From Gossypium raimondii (Eukaryota > Streptophyta > Magnoliopsida > Malvales > Malvaceae), in the NCBI RefSeq assembly GCF_025698545.1, contig NC_068569.1, positions 10,850,001-10,914,000 on the forward strand: a stretch of DNA of 64,000 nt. The letters are read 5' to 3'. The position numbers were made by a program, and so were the translations under genes. A model generated the notes under the pieces. The model had not been told where the DNA came from and ran no database searches. It saw only the letters and a list, made by a program, of their open reading frames with translations. Numbering within the stretch: the stretch's first letter is position 1; the number at the start of each line of letters is the position of its first letter. Positions 24,184 through 36,487 of this stretch are shown here, in pieces.

Positions 24184-27100
24184 TAAATTTATTCTACTGT
24201 TTTATACAAATTTAAATAGTAAAAGTTAATTTAATTATTGATAAATTTAATTTTGATACTCAAATAGTTAATTAGTATTTGGAGAGATTTGTCCCATTAA
24301 AAGTTAATTTAATTATTAATAAATTTTATTTTAATAGCCAAATAGTTAATTAAATTATTAATAAACTTTCAAATTCTTTATTGAACATGATCAATATACA
24401 CTTTTTTTTTTTTGTTAATGTAATTCGTTTAAAGGCACTTTACCTTCTTCTTTTTTCATACTAAAAATGCCCTGAAACCGTAGGAAAAAGGAGAGAAGAT
24501 TTTTACAGGAAGTCGTAAACTTGTCACCTAAATTTAACTCTTCCTCCTTGTTCTACTCATTTACCTCAACATTGTCCTTTTTCACTCATAAAACTAAGTG
24601 ATCCTCAAATGACCCAAGATTACTATATTTAAGCATCATATTAATTAGAGAAGAAAAAGAGGAGGGGGGGGGGGGCAAGTTCCCTTTATAAAACTTCATT
24701 TCTCTAAAGTATGGCAAGTTGAACTAATTAACTATGTGTCATAAAGAACAGCTTGATGATGAGTCCTATAAAAGCCAGAAAAGATGAGAGGTGGGGGCAC
24801 CTGAATTACAATTGGGTTTGCAAATGTCAAAAGAAATCACTTTATGCTTAGCTAAAAGTTAAAAAAAATTGTACATTAAGAAATAAACAAATTAGTAGTG
24901 TATTTTTATTTGGCCAAACTGAATTTCTTTCACAATTAAGTAGTAATTAACAAAGTTTGAATCCAATTAAATTTATAATCTAATGGTAATCTCACCCATA
25001 AATGTTTAATAAGTTATAAAGAATGGGTTTAAGTTCAACCATATGTGATTATGCATGATTCGTTTTTTTAGACACGTGATGAGATACTCTCATTACGTGG
25101 ATTTTCTATCTCTTTAGGCGCTCAAACTCTTAATATATTGAAAAAAAATTTATTAAGATAATACTAAACTTGTTGAGGAGTCTACCAACTATATGAACAC
25201 AAATAACAAGTGTTTAATAACTTGAAATTTTGTCATTAAATTTGATCACGGTATGTAGAAACTAGCTTAACAAGAAATGAGTTTCATTCCAAAATTGACC
25301 TCCCTTCAAAAAAATCAATCCTAACTTCATCAAACTATATGATTCATTTAATATCATCTAGCATTTCACTTTGTACAATGTAATGGAGTAAAGAAGTTGA
25401 GAAAACAAAATTTAGACCAAAAGAGGTATGGAAATTAAGTGAAGTGTAGAATACTCAATTACACCCTATTCAACAAGGAATATATAAGGCAGCCTATTAA
25501 GACCCCAATAGACCCACTCTACCTTCCTTATCTTCATGGCAATCCTCTTCCATGAAAGAAAATGTCCACTTTGTTTACTCAAATTTGAAGAAAGCTAATC
25601 TCCCTTACCTTCTTCCTTTTCTTTAATTCCCCCCTTCTTTTCAGAGTCTTTTTCAAGTTGAAAGCCTTTTTTGGTAGCATGTCCTGATTTCTAGCCTTCG
25701 TTAGGGGCCATATCCCCCACACCAAGATGCTACTTGGATCAACTGGTCCTTTACTACCAAGAATTTTATGCGACCTATTTAAAATAAGAATAGTAATGAA
25801 TTAGGACGAGACCGATTATTGTTAAATTCATTGTTAGCATCACTCCCTCACTTTACCCATCACCTTCCACTTTGCCCTGAATTTGAATTTTGAATATTAC
25901 TACCTCTTTCATGGAGATTTGATGCATTTATAATTGCCCTGCCTCCTCCTATCCACTGAATATTTGTCGAATTATTTTAATATATATTTAATATATAAAC
26001 ATGAAAAAAATTAATATATGAATATCTTACTTAAATATATAATGGTAAAATAAAAATTTTAAAATATAAATGTCTCACTTTACCTTTATAATTAAAAAAG
26101 GAAATTTCTTAATTCAAAACAATTATATTTATTTTATCCATTCATTGTTTATGTATAAGGAATCTCTAATCTCATGCCTCGCTTAATTGATTAATTTAAA
26201 TTGGATTATATAGCGCAACTTTGTGGTAATTATTCTAAAAAATATGAATTTTTGGATTTTGATAAAAGAATATGAAGAGAGAGATTACGTTAACGACCCG
26301 ACAAACCTAACAAGGTTACTCCATTAATGATTGAAATATGCTTTCTTACATATATGGCGTGTCTTGTCAACCCTAATCACATGATTAGATCTGTCGTATA
26401 AAATATAAATCATCATTCTCCCGACGAAAGCTTCTGCTTTGTCCATTGATCTTGGACTTACTCATCATTCATCAATATTCTTTTCTTCCATCACTCTTCA
26501 AACCAGGTTTTAACCATGTACTTTCAAATCTTTTAATTCATCAACGGTAAGTGTATCATGTTGCGAAGTATAAGAGTTTTTGTTAATCTCAACTAATTTT
26601 ATCTTTTATCATAATTATTTAAAGTCTATTCTAATATCTATAATTTTTTTCATTTTGATATTTAAACTTTTGATTCTAGACAAAAAAAATCTAATTACCA
26701 AGTTGATAGGCTAAAATTACATTAACTCTTTTAATAATAATTGCATTGGTTCAATCCTGGATTACTATTAAACATATAAAAATTAATTTTAAAAACAATT
26801 TTGGGTAAATTCTAAATTTAATCATTTATGTATTATTTAAATTATGATTTTATCGAGTTTTAAAAGTCACAATATAATTATTAATGTTATCAAATTACTA
26901 CATTTTGATCATTGAATTGTTAACTACCGTTAACGGTGTAAGGTAAGTTACAATATCTTTATTTCGACAAAAATTTAAACCAAATTTTATACAGTTAATT
27001 CTTATACCTTTTCCTTTTGAGAATTTTAGTTGTTTTGAGGTTTTTTCCTTTAACCCACTTTCTTTAAGAGCCATAATTTCTAAAAGTAAATAAAATTTTA

Positions 27101-27888
27101 AGAAAAAAAGTAAAAATTAATAAGGAAAAAGTAGAATTTATAAGTGAAATAATTCTTTAATGGAATTTTAACCTTCAATTATTTTAAAGAAAACTTAAAC
27201 ATAACATAAAACATATAAAATTATCAAATTTTATATAACATAAATTACTAATAACCGAACTAATATATATATATATATGAATAATAATATCGTAATTACA
27301 ACTATGATATACAAATAACTAAATCTTCTTCATCCTTGAAAACCAATCATCAAAAGCCGAAAACTCTTTTCCTTGTTACCTCAAGGAACATTCTGTTAGC
27401 TTTACTGTCCATCGAGGGTAAAGAAACTGTTGAGCATCAGCAAAACCTTTGGAGGGGTAAGCAATGTCTATTAATGGGGGCGATGGAAATGAAGTCGATG
27501 GATTAGAAGATAAAAATCATGGCTGATTTTAACAACTTTTATTTTTACCGCAAGAGTAAGTGACACCTGCTAAATTTAATTACCCAAAACTTATCTTGCA
27601 TTCTTGATGGAAAATTTTCAAAAATTCAATAGAATAGATATTAAGAAAAATAAACCCCCAAATTCTTCCTTTTATATTTTCTTTCTAACTTTTTCTTTTA
27701 TATAACGGAATGATGTTCACGTAAAGCCCTCCCAACAATGTAACTCCCAAAGCACTTTGTCTTATTACCTGAGAAACAAAACCACTTCCACTTCTTTCAA
27801 ATACTTGTTGGAATTTGTCTTTTTTAATTCTTCCAGTCACCATCTCCAATCAGACCACATTAGTAACTTTTACTACTGTTTCATTTTA
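24184..27888. other. Intergenic, no gene seen
   Basis: AT-rich sequence with simple features: a poly-G run at 24664-24676, (TA)n near 27263 and many short A/T tracts. The stretch at 25440-25990 is less AT-rich but has no convincing reading frame. The part at 26810-27250 has the feel of degraded short-element sequence (phrases such as ACTACATTTTGATCATTG), but paired ends were not established. Confidence 0.5.
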
Positions 27889-28670
27889 GGCTTAATGCAC
27901 ACTTTAGTCCTTGAACTACATCATTTTTTCCATTTTGATCCTTAAAGTTTTTTTGGCCTACTCAGTCACTATCGTTATCAAACTTTCTCACCTTAGTCAT
28001 TTGAACATTAAAAACTAATGATAAGAATATACAACCAATCATACGTTGCCACGCGTCACATATGACATCATCGTCATCCGAAAAACCATAAAAAATCTTT
28101 AAAAATGAAAAAGATTTAAAATTTATTTAAAAATACAAAAATATTTCAAAATAAAAATATTATAAAGTTAAAAAACAATATAAAATATAAAATTTACTGC
28201 TTTAAAAATTATTAGAAATTTTAATGCTTTTCAATTTTAGGTGATAAATTTTGGATAAAATTTTCAATTATTTAAATAATAAAAATAATAGTATTTCAAT
28301 TAAATAATCATTTAAATAATAAATAACATTCTTCAGTAAACTTTGATTTATAAAGTTTTAAAAATATTAAAATTTCTAAATTTAAAAATAGTAAAAATTA
28401 GTTTTTGTAATTTAAAAAGTGTAGTTTTGTATTTTTTACAATTTTAAAAGATTTTAAGGTTTTTTGCAGATGATAATCTCGTAGTAATGTACATGTGGCA
28501 GCACATAATTGGCTGATTGTTTTTTCAAATCGTTGAAAGGACTGAACATGAACATACGATAACGTTATGATTAAACTGGAAATGCTTAAAACTGAAATGA
28601 GCTAAAAAATACTTGAAAGATTAAAATGTAAAAAGGGGTATACTTCAAATATTGAAGTGTGCATTTTGCA
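27889..28670. mobile_element. MULE-like element, ~782 bp, degraded terminal repeats
   Basis: The left end GGCTTAATGCACACTTTAG (27889) is matched by the reverse complement of the right end, TGCAAAATGCACACTTCA (to 28670). Similarity continues, diverged, for about 200 bases inward, including CCAATCATACGTTGCCAC against CCAATTATGTGCTGCCAC. Flanks TTCATTTTA (27880-27888) and TTTATTTTA (28671-28679) agree at 8 of 9 bases. No coding capacity. Confidence 0.6.
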
Positions 28671-28852
28671 TTTATTTTATTTGTCATGCGAGAAAACCAG
28701 TATTTTCAATCCTGAAAAGAAAAATGGGAAGAATAGATTTTTAGTAAAAAGCAAAGTGGAAATTATTAGGGAAAGACTTAAAAGATTTTTATCAATGTTG
28801 CTGGTGTCGCTCGATGATGACTCAAAATGAAAACGATTGGATATTATTAAAA

Positions 28853-30216
28853 GGGTTAAATATAAAATTAATACTTTAATTTATCTATTTCTTTAAAATT
28901 GGTATTTATGATTTTTTTTTTGTCCTAATTTAGTGCTTAAATTTTTTTTTCTGTCCACTATATTGAAACTCGAGCCTAACATCGTTACTTGCAGCTTTTT
29001 TTTCTTTTTCTTCCTCTCTTTTTCTTATCTCTTTTATTTCATTTGTTCATTCTTCTTCTTCTCTCAAAAATCCCATCATCTTTGGCGCTATTGACATGAA
29101 CCACCACTTTCCGATATGCGTAATCGTTTTCAAACTTTCACCCATATTAGGAAGAAGGATCAATTGGAGGAAAATTGAAAGGGATTAACTTTTATCCCTC
29201 TATTGTCGAATTATTTCCATCATCGTTCTCCGATTGGTTTTGGGGTCTTGAGTTCGGGTGATCACTTCTTCTAGGGAATAACCCGACATTTTGAAGAAGT
29301 CTCGATTGGCGAAAATGATAGGGTGGCCTGAAATTGAAGGATGAGATGGTGAAATTGTCAGGTAGTTTGTCAAGAGCTTCGCGAAACCATTGGGAGTAAC
29401 AGGTGTTGAAAGATTGTTGTATTAAACCCAATTTAGGTACAAAATTAATCAAATCACCACCCAATTTTTATGGCTGAAAAAAGAAAACACAAAAATTATC
29501 TCAATATTTCTTTTAACCCCAGATTCAATATTTAAAGACATGCAAGACTATTTGGCTCAAAATAATCATAGGTTCCTTAACACAACATTCAAGTTTTAAA
29601 CCCCAAAAAATCTGCCTTGAAAAACAACTGACAACCTCCTTTGCAGAAGATGGGTTTCTTGTTTAAAGAGAACTTAAACATTAAAGTACAAAATAGACTT
29701 AAGCAGTGATTTGGACTTCAAAGAGAGAATTGAAAATAGATTAATTGAAAGGTCTAGAGAAGAAAAATGGGTGGGTGGCAGCTTTTAACAAGGATTTTCA
29801 AAAAAAATAAATGAAGGGAAAGAAGAGGAGAAGTGGAAGAGAATCTTGCCGTCACCGCTACCATCTTAATAGTAGAACAAGAAAAAAGAGGAGAAGAAAA
29901 TCTCTATGCAACTCTAGTGTCGTCATTGGTTGGAGAGCTCACCGGAGCAAGCTAGGGTTCAAAAAAGAAGCAAGGCGAAAGAGAAAGAAAAAGAGTAAAA
30001 ATGAAAACAGAAAAAAAAAAAACTGCAAATAGCAATCCATGTGGCAGCGCATGAATGGTTAGCGCCGCCACATTAGCAAAAATGTAACGGTGTTAGGCTC
30101 GGGTATTAATATAGTGGACAAAAAAAATATTTAGATATCAATCTACATTAAAAAAAAACCTATAAACACCACTTTAAAAGAATAGACAAATTTAAGTACA
30201 AATTTTATATTTAATC
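28853..30216. mobile_element. MULE-like element carrying a host gene fragment (Pack-MULE candidate)
   Basis: Terminal inverted repeats of about 135 bases: left 28853-28988 and right 30083-30216. Both share blocks such as TTAAATATAAAAT and GTCCACTATATT followed by CGAGCCTAACA(T/C)CGTTAC. Flanks show an imperfect 9-bp duplication (left ATTATTAAA or TTATTAAAA, right TTCATTAAA). There is no transposase. The interior carries a plant LOV-domain gene fragment (entered separately). Around 29880-29960 the minus strand has a leader-like segment followed by an ATG. The element ends about 255 bases from the stop codon of the IQD gene. Confidence 0.75.
29180..29464 (-). pseudogene. TWIN LOV / PAS-LOV protein fragment captured in a MULE
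   Basis: On the minus strand the sequence reads LGLIQQSF, then WFREALDKLPDNFTIS. After a ~1-base frameshift it continues SGHPIIFANRDFFKMSGYS, LEEVI, DPKTNRRTMMEI and a stop. In Arabidopsis TWIN LOV PROTEIN 1 (PAS/LOV protein) the N-terminal LOV domain runs in this order, with REALDELPDNFTITDP, SGHPIVFAS, GFLKMTGYSREEVIGRN and QGPKTNRR. The segment carrying the flavin-binding GRN.R..QG motif has been reduced to a few residues between EEVI and DPKTNRR. Frameshift, deletion and stop make it non-functional as a photoreceptor. It is bounded by the MULE terminal repeats. Confidence 0.78.
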
Positions 30217-30470
30217 TTCATTAAAAACAAAAAGGAGAAGCGAACGAAAATAAAGAAATAATGAAAAAAGGAAAAAATAAATTGCTCCAAAAGTGAAAAG
30301 TAATGTGATATATCAACTATTTTAATTTTGAAACCAAGAAACTAAATTGAACGTAAATGAGGGGAAATAATCAAAGTATTGTTGTTTCAATTACATGATA
30401 CAAAAGAGTCTTTTGCAGGATAGCATTGGAGGGTTCATATGATGTCTTGTCATAGTCAATAAAAAGAATT
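30217..30470. other. 3' flank of the IQD gene
   Basis: About 250 bases between the MULE-like element and the stop codon of the minus-strand IQD gene. It must hold the IQD 3' UTR and polyadenylation region. No other feature seen. Confidence 0.5.
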
Positions 30471-32176
30471 TCATTGTCGTCTACCTTGACACCACTGATT
30501 AATCCTGGGGCAATCATGTCTTGGTCGGTACAATTCCCTGGAGAAATTAATCGATGGATTAGAATCAGCACTGCTCCTGGTGTCTTCACAAGAAAGTGTC
30601 GTAAATTTCTTATGTAAATACTGTAAATCGTCATCATCATCATCATCAACGACGTGTCTCCACATGTTATCCGAAGAAGAAAACTTGAAGGTCTTTTGTT
30701 TAGCTTTGATAGACTCGGTAGGATTCATGTAGCTTGGCTTTTGAGTATGATTACTATCGTTTAATGTGCCCACAACGATAGTGTTGCTGGACAATGTAGT
30801 CGGAGACACGGATGCGGATGAAGTCGACGTCGAGCTCTTGTCGTTGACTGATTCGGAACTCGGGGCAGACGATGAACACGAAGTTTGATTAGCAGGCCTC
30901 GTAAGAATACTGGTTTTGGGGTTCTTCGTTTTCAGTTTAAGAGAGTCACGTTGCTCCGAAGAGGTGGAGTGGAAGCTGACAATGTTATCTTCACTTTTCC
31001 GAGAAACTGTGGAGTCAGGCTCTTCAATGGTCCTGGATTCCCAGGGTTTGGTTGACATCCAACGATCTAGCCAATCCCAATCTGGGCTATCCCTATGTAG
31101 CCTTTGGTGATGCCTACGAGATAGCGGCTGCTGCTTGTTAGCTCTGAAATTTGGGCTGCCATTGCCATATGATCTTGAAACAGAGTATGCCATTGCTCTC
31201 TCCCTTTTCTTTGCACCTTGTTGCCTCATTTGTTGTTTTGCTTTTACTTCTTCTAAAGTTCCAGGAATGTCGCACCATCGTTTCTGAAAAAAAAAAACAA
31301 AAACGAATTAGCATTCAGCAGATTATGCCATTGGTCAAATAGTTGGCAGTAAAATCATACAGAAGATAAAAATAAATAAATTAAAAAACACCTCGGCTTC
31401 CTTTGTTGGATCATCAAGTTTGTGCAGAGATTGCTCTTCTGAAGACACCAGACATTGTGCTCTCACACGAGCTTGGACTCTTACAAGAGCTTGCATGCAC
31501 CTTAATGTCACGGCAGCTTGCTTTCGGACTAGACGACCACGGAATATGGCTTGAATCCTTACTACTGCTTTCAATGCCCTCAGAGCTCGTCTTGCCTACC
31601 ATGAAAAACGAAAGGTGTATTTAAAAGCAGACATAGACAAAAATTTTCACCAAAATGCGAAAAAGTTTGAGCTCTCATGAGCGAGTGACAAAAAATATTT
31701 TACTATTATCGAACTATAACAAAGAGTGTGACAAAAGCCAATATACCAGCAAACCGCGAAATGCAGTCTGAATTCGAATGGCGGCCCATTCACGCTTCAC
31801 AGCTCTGAAATCTTTGGGTTGAGCACGAACAATGGTAGCCATGGCAGCAGCAAGCAGATCATCAGCCATGAAAGAAGAATCGGAGGCCAGTGGGGCAGCT
31901 ACCACGTGCCGCATTTTGAAACTCTTGGATGAGGAGGATCCGAACCCTTCTGATGAGCTCCTCCATAGTTTCCACTTCTTCTTGGACTTATTATCTCCCA
32001 TTTTCTCCTACAAAAAAAATTATAAAAAATAAAAACACTGAAAGCACGAAGGAAAAAAAAGAGTTCCAGAAAATTAGAAACTTAGTTATGGGATTGAAGA
32101 AAAATACATGGTTAATGGGTTCATGAAGTGGTTTCAAAGTTACAAGTGATCTAAACCATTTTCCTGAGGCACCCAT
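30471..32176 (-). CDS. IQD8: IQ67-domain protein, IQD8-like
   Basis: Four exons (32108-32176, 31747-32007, 31392-31595, 30471-31283) join in frame to 448 residues. Plant IQD proteins are calmodulin-binding scaffolds, often on microtubules or the plasma membrane. The N-terminus [12 protein letters not shown] and [13 protein letters not shown] is typical of the group. The IQ67 region spans the exon 2/3 junction: [13 protein letters not shown] joined to [20 protein letters not shown] and [14 protein letters not shown], with three IQ-type motifs. The junction after FRGLL is the conserved IQD intron site. [47 protein letters not shown] (the DUF4005 core) and [19 protein letters not shown] follow, as in Arabidopsis IQD8. 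The tail after ELY diverges from the usual ending but closes at a stop. An acidic run of eight D residues lies upstream of it. The exact paralogue name within IQD6-IQD9 is by memory. Confidence 0.9.
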
Positions 32177-32592
32177 TTTGAGGAATTGAAAAAGAAAACA
32201 AAAAAGCTTCAGTTTGGTGGAAACAGAGCAAGTGATGTTAATAACAAGTGGACTGGAGCGGGAAAGGTGATGTTTGGGTTTAAACTTTAAGAACCGTTGG
32301 GTGTTGTTGGGAGGTTAAAGAAGTGACATTGAGCTTTGAGTAAAAGTAAAGGCGAGTGAAGTGAAGATTTACATAGGGAATTTGAATTTTTGAATTTCGA
32401 AAAACAATAGTGTTTACATTTAATTCTCTCAATCATACATTAATTTCAAATATTAAAAGCATGCGTAAGTTAAATCCAAAACAAGTGTTCCTTTCATGAA
32501 CATGAAAAAGAAAAGAAAGTGGGCCTTTATTTTCTTAAGAGTCCATTATATTTGCTGGCTGGTTTTTATATTAATTTTGATTTTGCTATAAA
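32177..32592. other. Upstream region of the IQD gene
   Basis: About 415 bases between the IQD start codon and the 9-bp target site of the foldback element. It must contain the leader and core promoter. No clear TATA assignment was made. Confidence 0.5.
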
Positions 32593-32601
32593 TAGAGTTA
32601 A

Positions 32602-34030
32602 GCTTTTCATCAAACTAATCTAAAATAATTTAATATTTACAAAAATACCCAGATTGAAAAATAATTACGGGAATAATCTAAAGGAACAGTGCAGGCGGTG
32701 CCGACGCGTTCATGGCTGGCACTTATGTCAAAAATTCCCCATCATTACCTGATGATTGCTAGGGGTTTAAAAAAAATTCTTTTTTGGTGTCGACATTACA
32801 ATGGCCGACACTAGTATATATTTTCTCAGCCGTATTCTTAAAATTTCATGTATTGTTCAGATAAAAGATATTTTTTTATTAGGTGCTAACGTCCAGGCGA
32901 CCAACACTGTAAAATCAATTTAATTTTTTTCAGTAATTTTTGGTGCTAACATTGTGGTGATTGACACCTGCGACAGTCGTTGATGCACTTTGGGTTATGA
33001 TAAAACGGGGAATGAAAAAAAATTGTTTAGAGTGTCATGCTAAAGAGAAAAAAATTGGGGAGAGAGATTAATTTTTTTATCTGTTTAGGGAGTGTACCAT
33101 CAACCGGAGATTTCTATTATGTATTGGTAGTCATGCATTAATGGGGTTGAATTATATAATGTCACGAGAACTGCAAAGGTTATATTATCAAAGGGAGGAG
33201 GTGCCAGTTATGGATTACGCAAGTTGGTGGCAATCTTCGCAAATCGAAACTTGTATCACGAAAACTCCAAACTTTGGGAACGAGATTCTCGATGGAGCCA
33301 TTTGAAGCTCGGATCAGCGTTGCTTAGTCGGAAGCTCAGATAATAGAAGTAGTTGCGATTTGATAGAGGGCGGTTGAACGTAATATTTTTAAATGCAATT
33401 ATAAACCTGATTTAACCAGAATATGAATTTTCTAGAAAAAATACTTTTCAAAATACATTAGCAAACTGTGTAGTTTGATTAATACAAATTTAATTAGTCT
33501 TATTGCACCTGGAGAATTTTCATAAATTATTAAATTAGTTAGGTATATTTTGTAAAAAAATGACAATAGTAGAGGAAAATAATTTTTTGAGTAATTTATA
33601 ATGTAAAATTTTTTTACTCATATGGGTGTCGACCACTATATTGCTAGCACCAAAATATACAAAAAAAAAATGTTGGCACAGGTGTCGACCACCACAATGA
33701 AGGCAACAAAAATTACCAAAAAAAATTAAATGATTTTGGTGGTGCCAACCACCTGGACGTCGGTAAAGAATAAAAAATATGTTTTACCCAGATAGTACTT
33801 GTACTTATAAGAATATGGTTGAGAAAATACATATTAGTGCCGACCATTGCAGTGTCGACACCCAAAAATAAAAACCCCCAGCAATCATCAAATAATGATA
33901 AGAGAATTTCTGACATGGGTGTCGGCACCGCCATACACTGTTCCTTTCAGGTCTTTCTCGTAATTATTTTTCAACCTGAGTTATTTTTATAAATAATAAA
34001 TTTTTTTGAGTTAGTTTGATAAAAAAAGCC
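32602..34030. mobile_element. Long foldback MULE-like element, 1429 bp, perfect 9-bp target duplication
   Basis: Arms of about 400 bases (roughly 32602-33000 and 33620-34030) are reverse complements with moderate divergence. Shared blocks include AAAAATAATTACG, GGAACAGTG, GGCGGTGCCGAC, TGATGATTGCT and ACGTCCAGG. Both sides carry TAGAGTTAA (32593-32601 and 34031-34039), a perfect 9-bp duplication that points to Mutator-type insertion. The ~600-base spacer has an unidentified plus-strand open frame of 71 codons ending at 33305 (contains VPVMDYASWWQSS). No transposase seen. Confidence 0.82.
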
Positions 34031-34039
34031 TAGAGTTAA

Positions 34040-36401
34040 TGAAGTAAAATGTAGAAAGTTTAGTTTTAAAATATGTTTCGTATTTAGAATGTAGAAACAT
34101 TAGCAAGAAGGCATAAAAATAGCAGGATTTAAGTGAGATGGTAAGAGTTTCTCCTAACTTAACTAATGATTAAAGTTTTGATTCTTATATTAGATATAAA
34201 GTAGTTTTAAGACTCTTGATTAACTTTGGCTCTGAATATAGAACAACAGTAATTAAATTCCTTAAACTCTCCGGTGTGATATGCACTTAAAAGAAATCAT
34301 TTTCAACATAAATAAAGAATAATTTTGCCTGAACTTATTTTATGATCGATTCTCAGTCATGGGACGCAGGGTCTTAACCCCTTTGATAAATCATACAGTT
34401 GCAAGTTTAATCCTCTAAATATTAGTAATTTAATTTCTTTTAGTTTTTTTGTTAAATAAAAGAATTATTTCGGCAGTTCACAACAATTAAAAATTCATTT
34501 AAACGTAAAAAATTTTAGCTTTGGTTCTCAAAATATTTTAATTTTATGGTCCAACTTAGAATCAAAGATAAATTCTGTAACTTGGAAGGACCCTTAACTG
34601 GCAGGGAGACATGGGACCTTTTTGAGCTCTCAATCTAAAAAGTCCGGAAAGAAGTAATAAACTAGGCAGAGCGCTCTTTGTTGTAAAGCTCATATTTGGA
34701 AACATTCAGTCACACTCACCAATCACCGTGAATGGAAACAATCAATACAAAAATGATTAAACTCAGTCTTTCTTCTTCACTCAAAGCCATTTCAATCTAA
34801 ATTTCTCCCAACCTTTGCATTTCAAGTCCGCAAATGCAACAACATCACCATTACAAACTGTTGAACCAAGTTCGAAGTAGTCATTCAAGCTTTGGGGGTG
34901 CACTTGGCTAAAATCACTGATAAAAAAAATACCCTGAACTCTAAACATGTTTAATTTTTACAATTAGCAGTAGAAACTAAAAGTAATAGCAATAGTAAAT
35001 GTAAAGTTCTCCTCACCATTGCATGAACAAAATGGTATATGATGCAGGACAGCAGAGGATGTCTACCAACTCTCTCTCTCTCTCTCGGTTTTGTACAACA
35101 TAGAAAAAGTTTTGTTTTTTTTTTTTGACTGGGGATTATACAGTAGTTTGAAAGATCATATCACTCTACTCAGAGACACCGGTCCAGCAGAAAATTTCAT
35201 AGAAAAAGAACCCTTTTTCATTGATGATGATACTTTTGACTTGAGCTTCGAAATATTCCCAGCCTTCGATTGTGGGGGAAAAAACTTTCTCCCCTAAGCT
35301 CCAGAAGATTAGCCAGCAGAGAGCCTACTGCCCAGACTATCAGAAAAAAGTACGGTGAGTGAGTGTTGCAATCAAGGTTTCCTTATTTCTAGCTTTGCTT
35401 GCCTTGGCTTAGTTTCAAAGCCATCACCTCAAAGTTTATTTTTCAGATATAACATTGAATTAGTATCATCGACCTTTGGCTTTAAGATATTTGCATGCTT
35501 ACTGGGTAGCCCCTGGTCTGCCTTTTTCACCCATAAGAAGAAGAAAATGGATATGCTTTAGAAAAAGGAAATAAGATGGTATACTGTTTTACTGTATGTC
35601 TGGTAAGATTCACTACTCTCTATTAATGTGCACACCTGGAGATCTTTTAAAAAAGGAATAGAATCAGGGACCAGAAGATTATCTTAATTGCCATCATGGA
35701 TGATTGTTCAAATGGACGATCATGATTTGATCAAAGGGGTACATTAGCCTGTGTGTTTCCCACCTACCAAACTGTGAACAAGTTGACCCCAAGTGGTCAC
35801 CGTGTTCTTTTTTTTTCTTTTAACAAACTCATTTAAGATTGCTGCAGTTCTGAATGTCTCAGTCATTGATGCGCAGAAATGGGACTCTGCCACTCGATTT
35901 AACTTTACCCTAAATAGGAAAAAGGAAACTATCAGAGGTTAAAAGGCACAGCAGCCTAGGCAAAAGCTGTGGAGTTCTTCTGATTCATAGGTCTCTTAGA
36001 CCCAAAACAGGCAGCTGTTATCCGTAGCTAATACAACCCCACAATCTTCAAAATAGTGTTATATTAGTGGAATGATTTGAAGGGGGAGGGAAGAGAGATG
36101 TGTACTTGCTTGTGAGGAGAAGCAACACTGCAATAGGCTAGAAGGGAAAAGGGTTTTCTTGAAGTTGAGTTGTCACTTAGGAGTGAAATTGGTTAAGCTT
36201 TTAAGCTTCTTTTTTTTTTTAAACCATATGACAAGAAAAGAGAATCATTTGCTTGTGAAGCAATATTTCCATGCCATGGCAAGATAAGGAGGAGAGTTGA
36301 GTGGAGAAAAATCCAAGAAATACTAGAGGTTGTTAAGCCTCTTTTCTTTTTTTGACTTTGGGAAGTGGGATTTAGTATTTTCCAGGCATTTCCCACACCA
36401 C
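34040..36401. other. Intergenic, foldback element to EPFL gene
   Basis: Includes a SINE-like stretch near 34128-34230, a (CT)n run at 35072-35087 and a region at 35700-36360 that is less AT-rich and probably holds EPFL upstream regulatory DNA. No supported gene. Short open frames at 35091-35297 and 35355-35561 show no family similarity. Confidence 0.5.
34128..34230 (+). mobile_element. Weak SINE-like remnant
   Basis: AAGTGAGATGGTAAGAG resembles a tRNA-type A box and TTTTGATTCTTA a worn B box, about 50 bases apart. Ends and target duplication are not visible, so this is tentative. Confidence 0.3.
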
Positions 36402-36408
36402 TTTATAT
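36402..36408 (+). promoter_or_regulatory. Candidate TATA box of the EPFL gene
   Basis: TTTATAT lies about 80 bases upstream of the ATG at 36488, followed by a CT-rich stretch suited to a plant start region near 36430-36440. Confidence 0.5.
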
Positions 36409-36487
36409 TCCCCCACCATTCATTCCTCTCTCACATGCCATCATAATTAGTCAATCAACATCATCACCATTTGAGGGTTTTGAAGAT

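Noticed and set aside
24664..24676. Poly-G run as a possible G-quadruplex element
   Set aside because: A single homopolymer run without spaced G-tracts or a nearby gene. Could also be affected by sequencing error.
29811..30032. Lysine/arginine-rich 73-residue open frame
   Set aside because: Composition follows an A/G-rich tract within the MULE-like element. No domain, no conservation cue, no splice context.
35091..35561. Two overlapping 68-codon frames between the foldback and the EPFL gene
   Set aside because: No domain similarity, low-complexity starts and no splice or promoter support.
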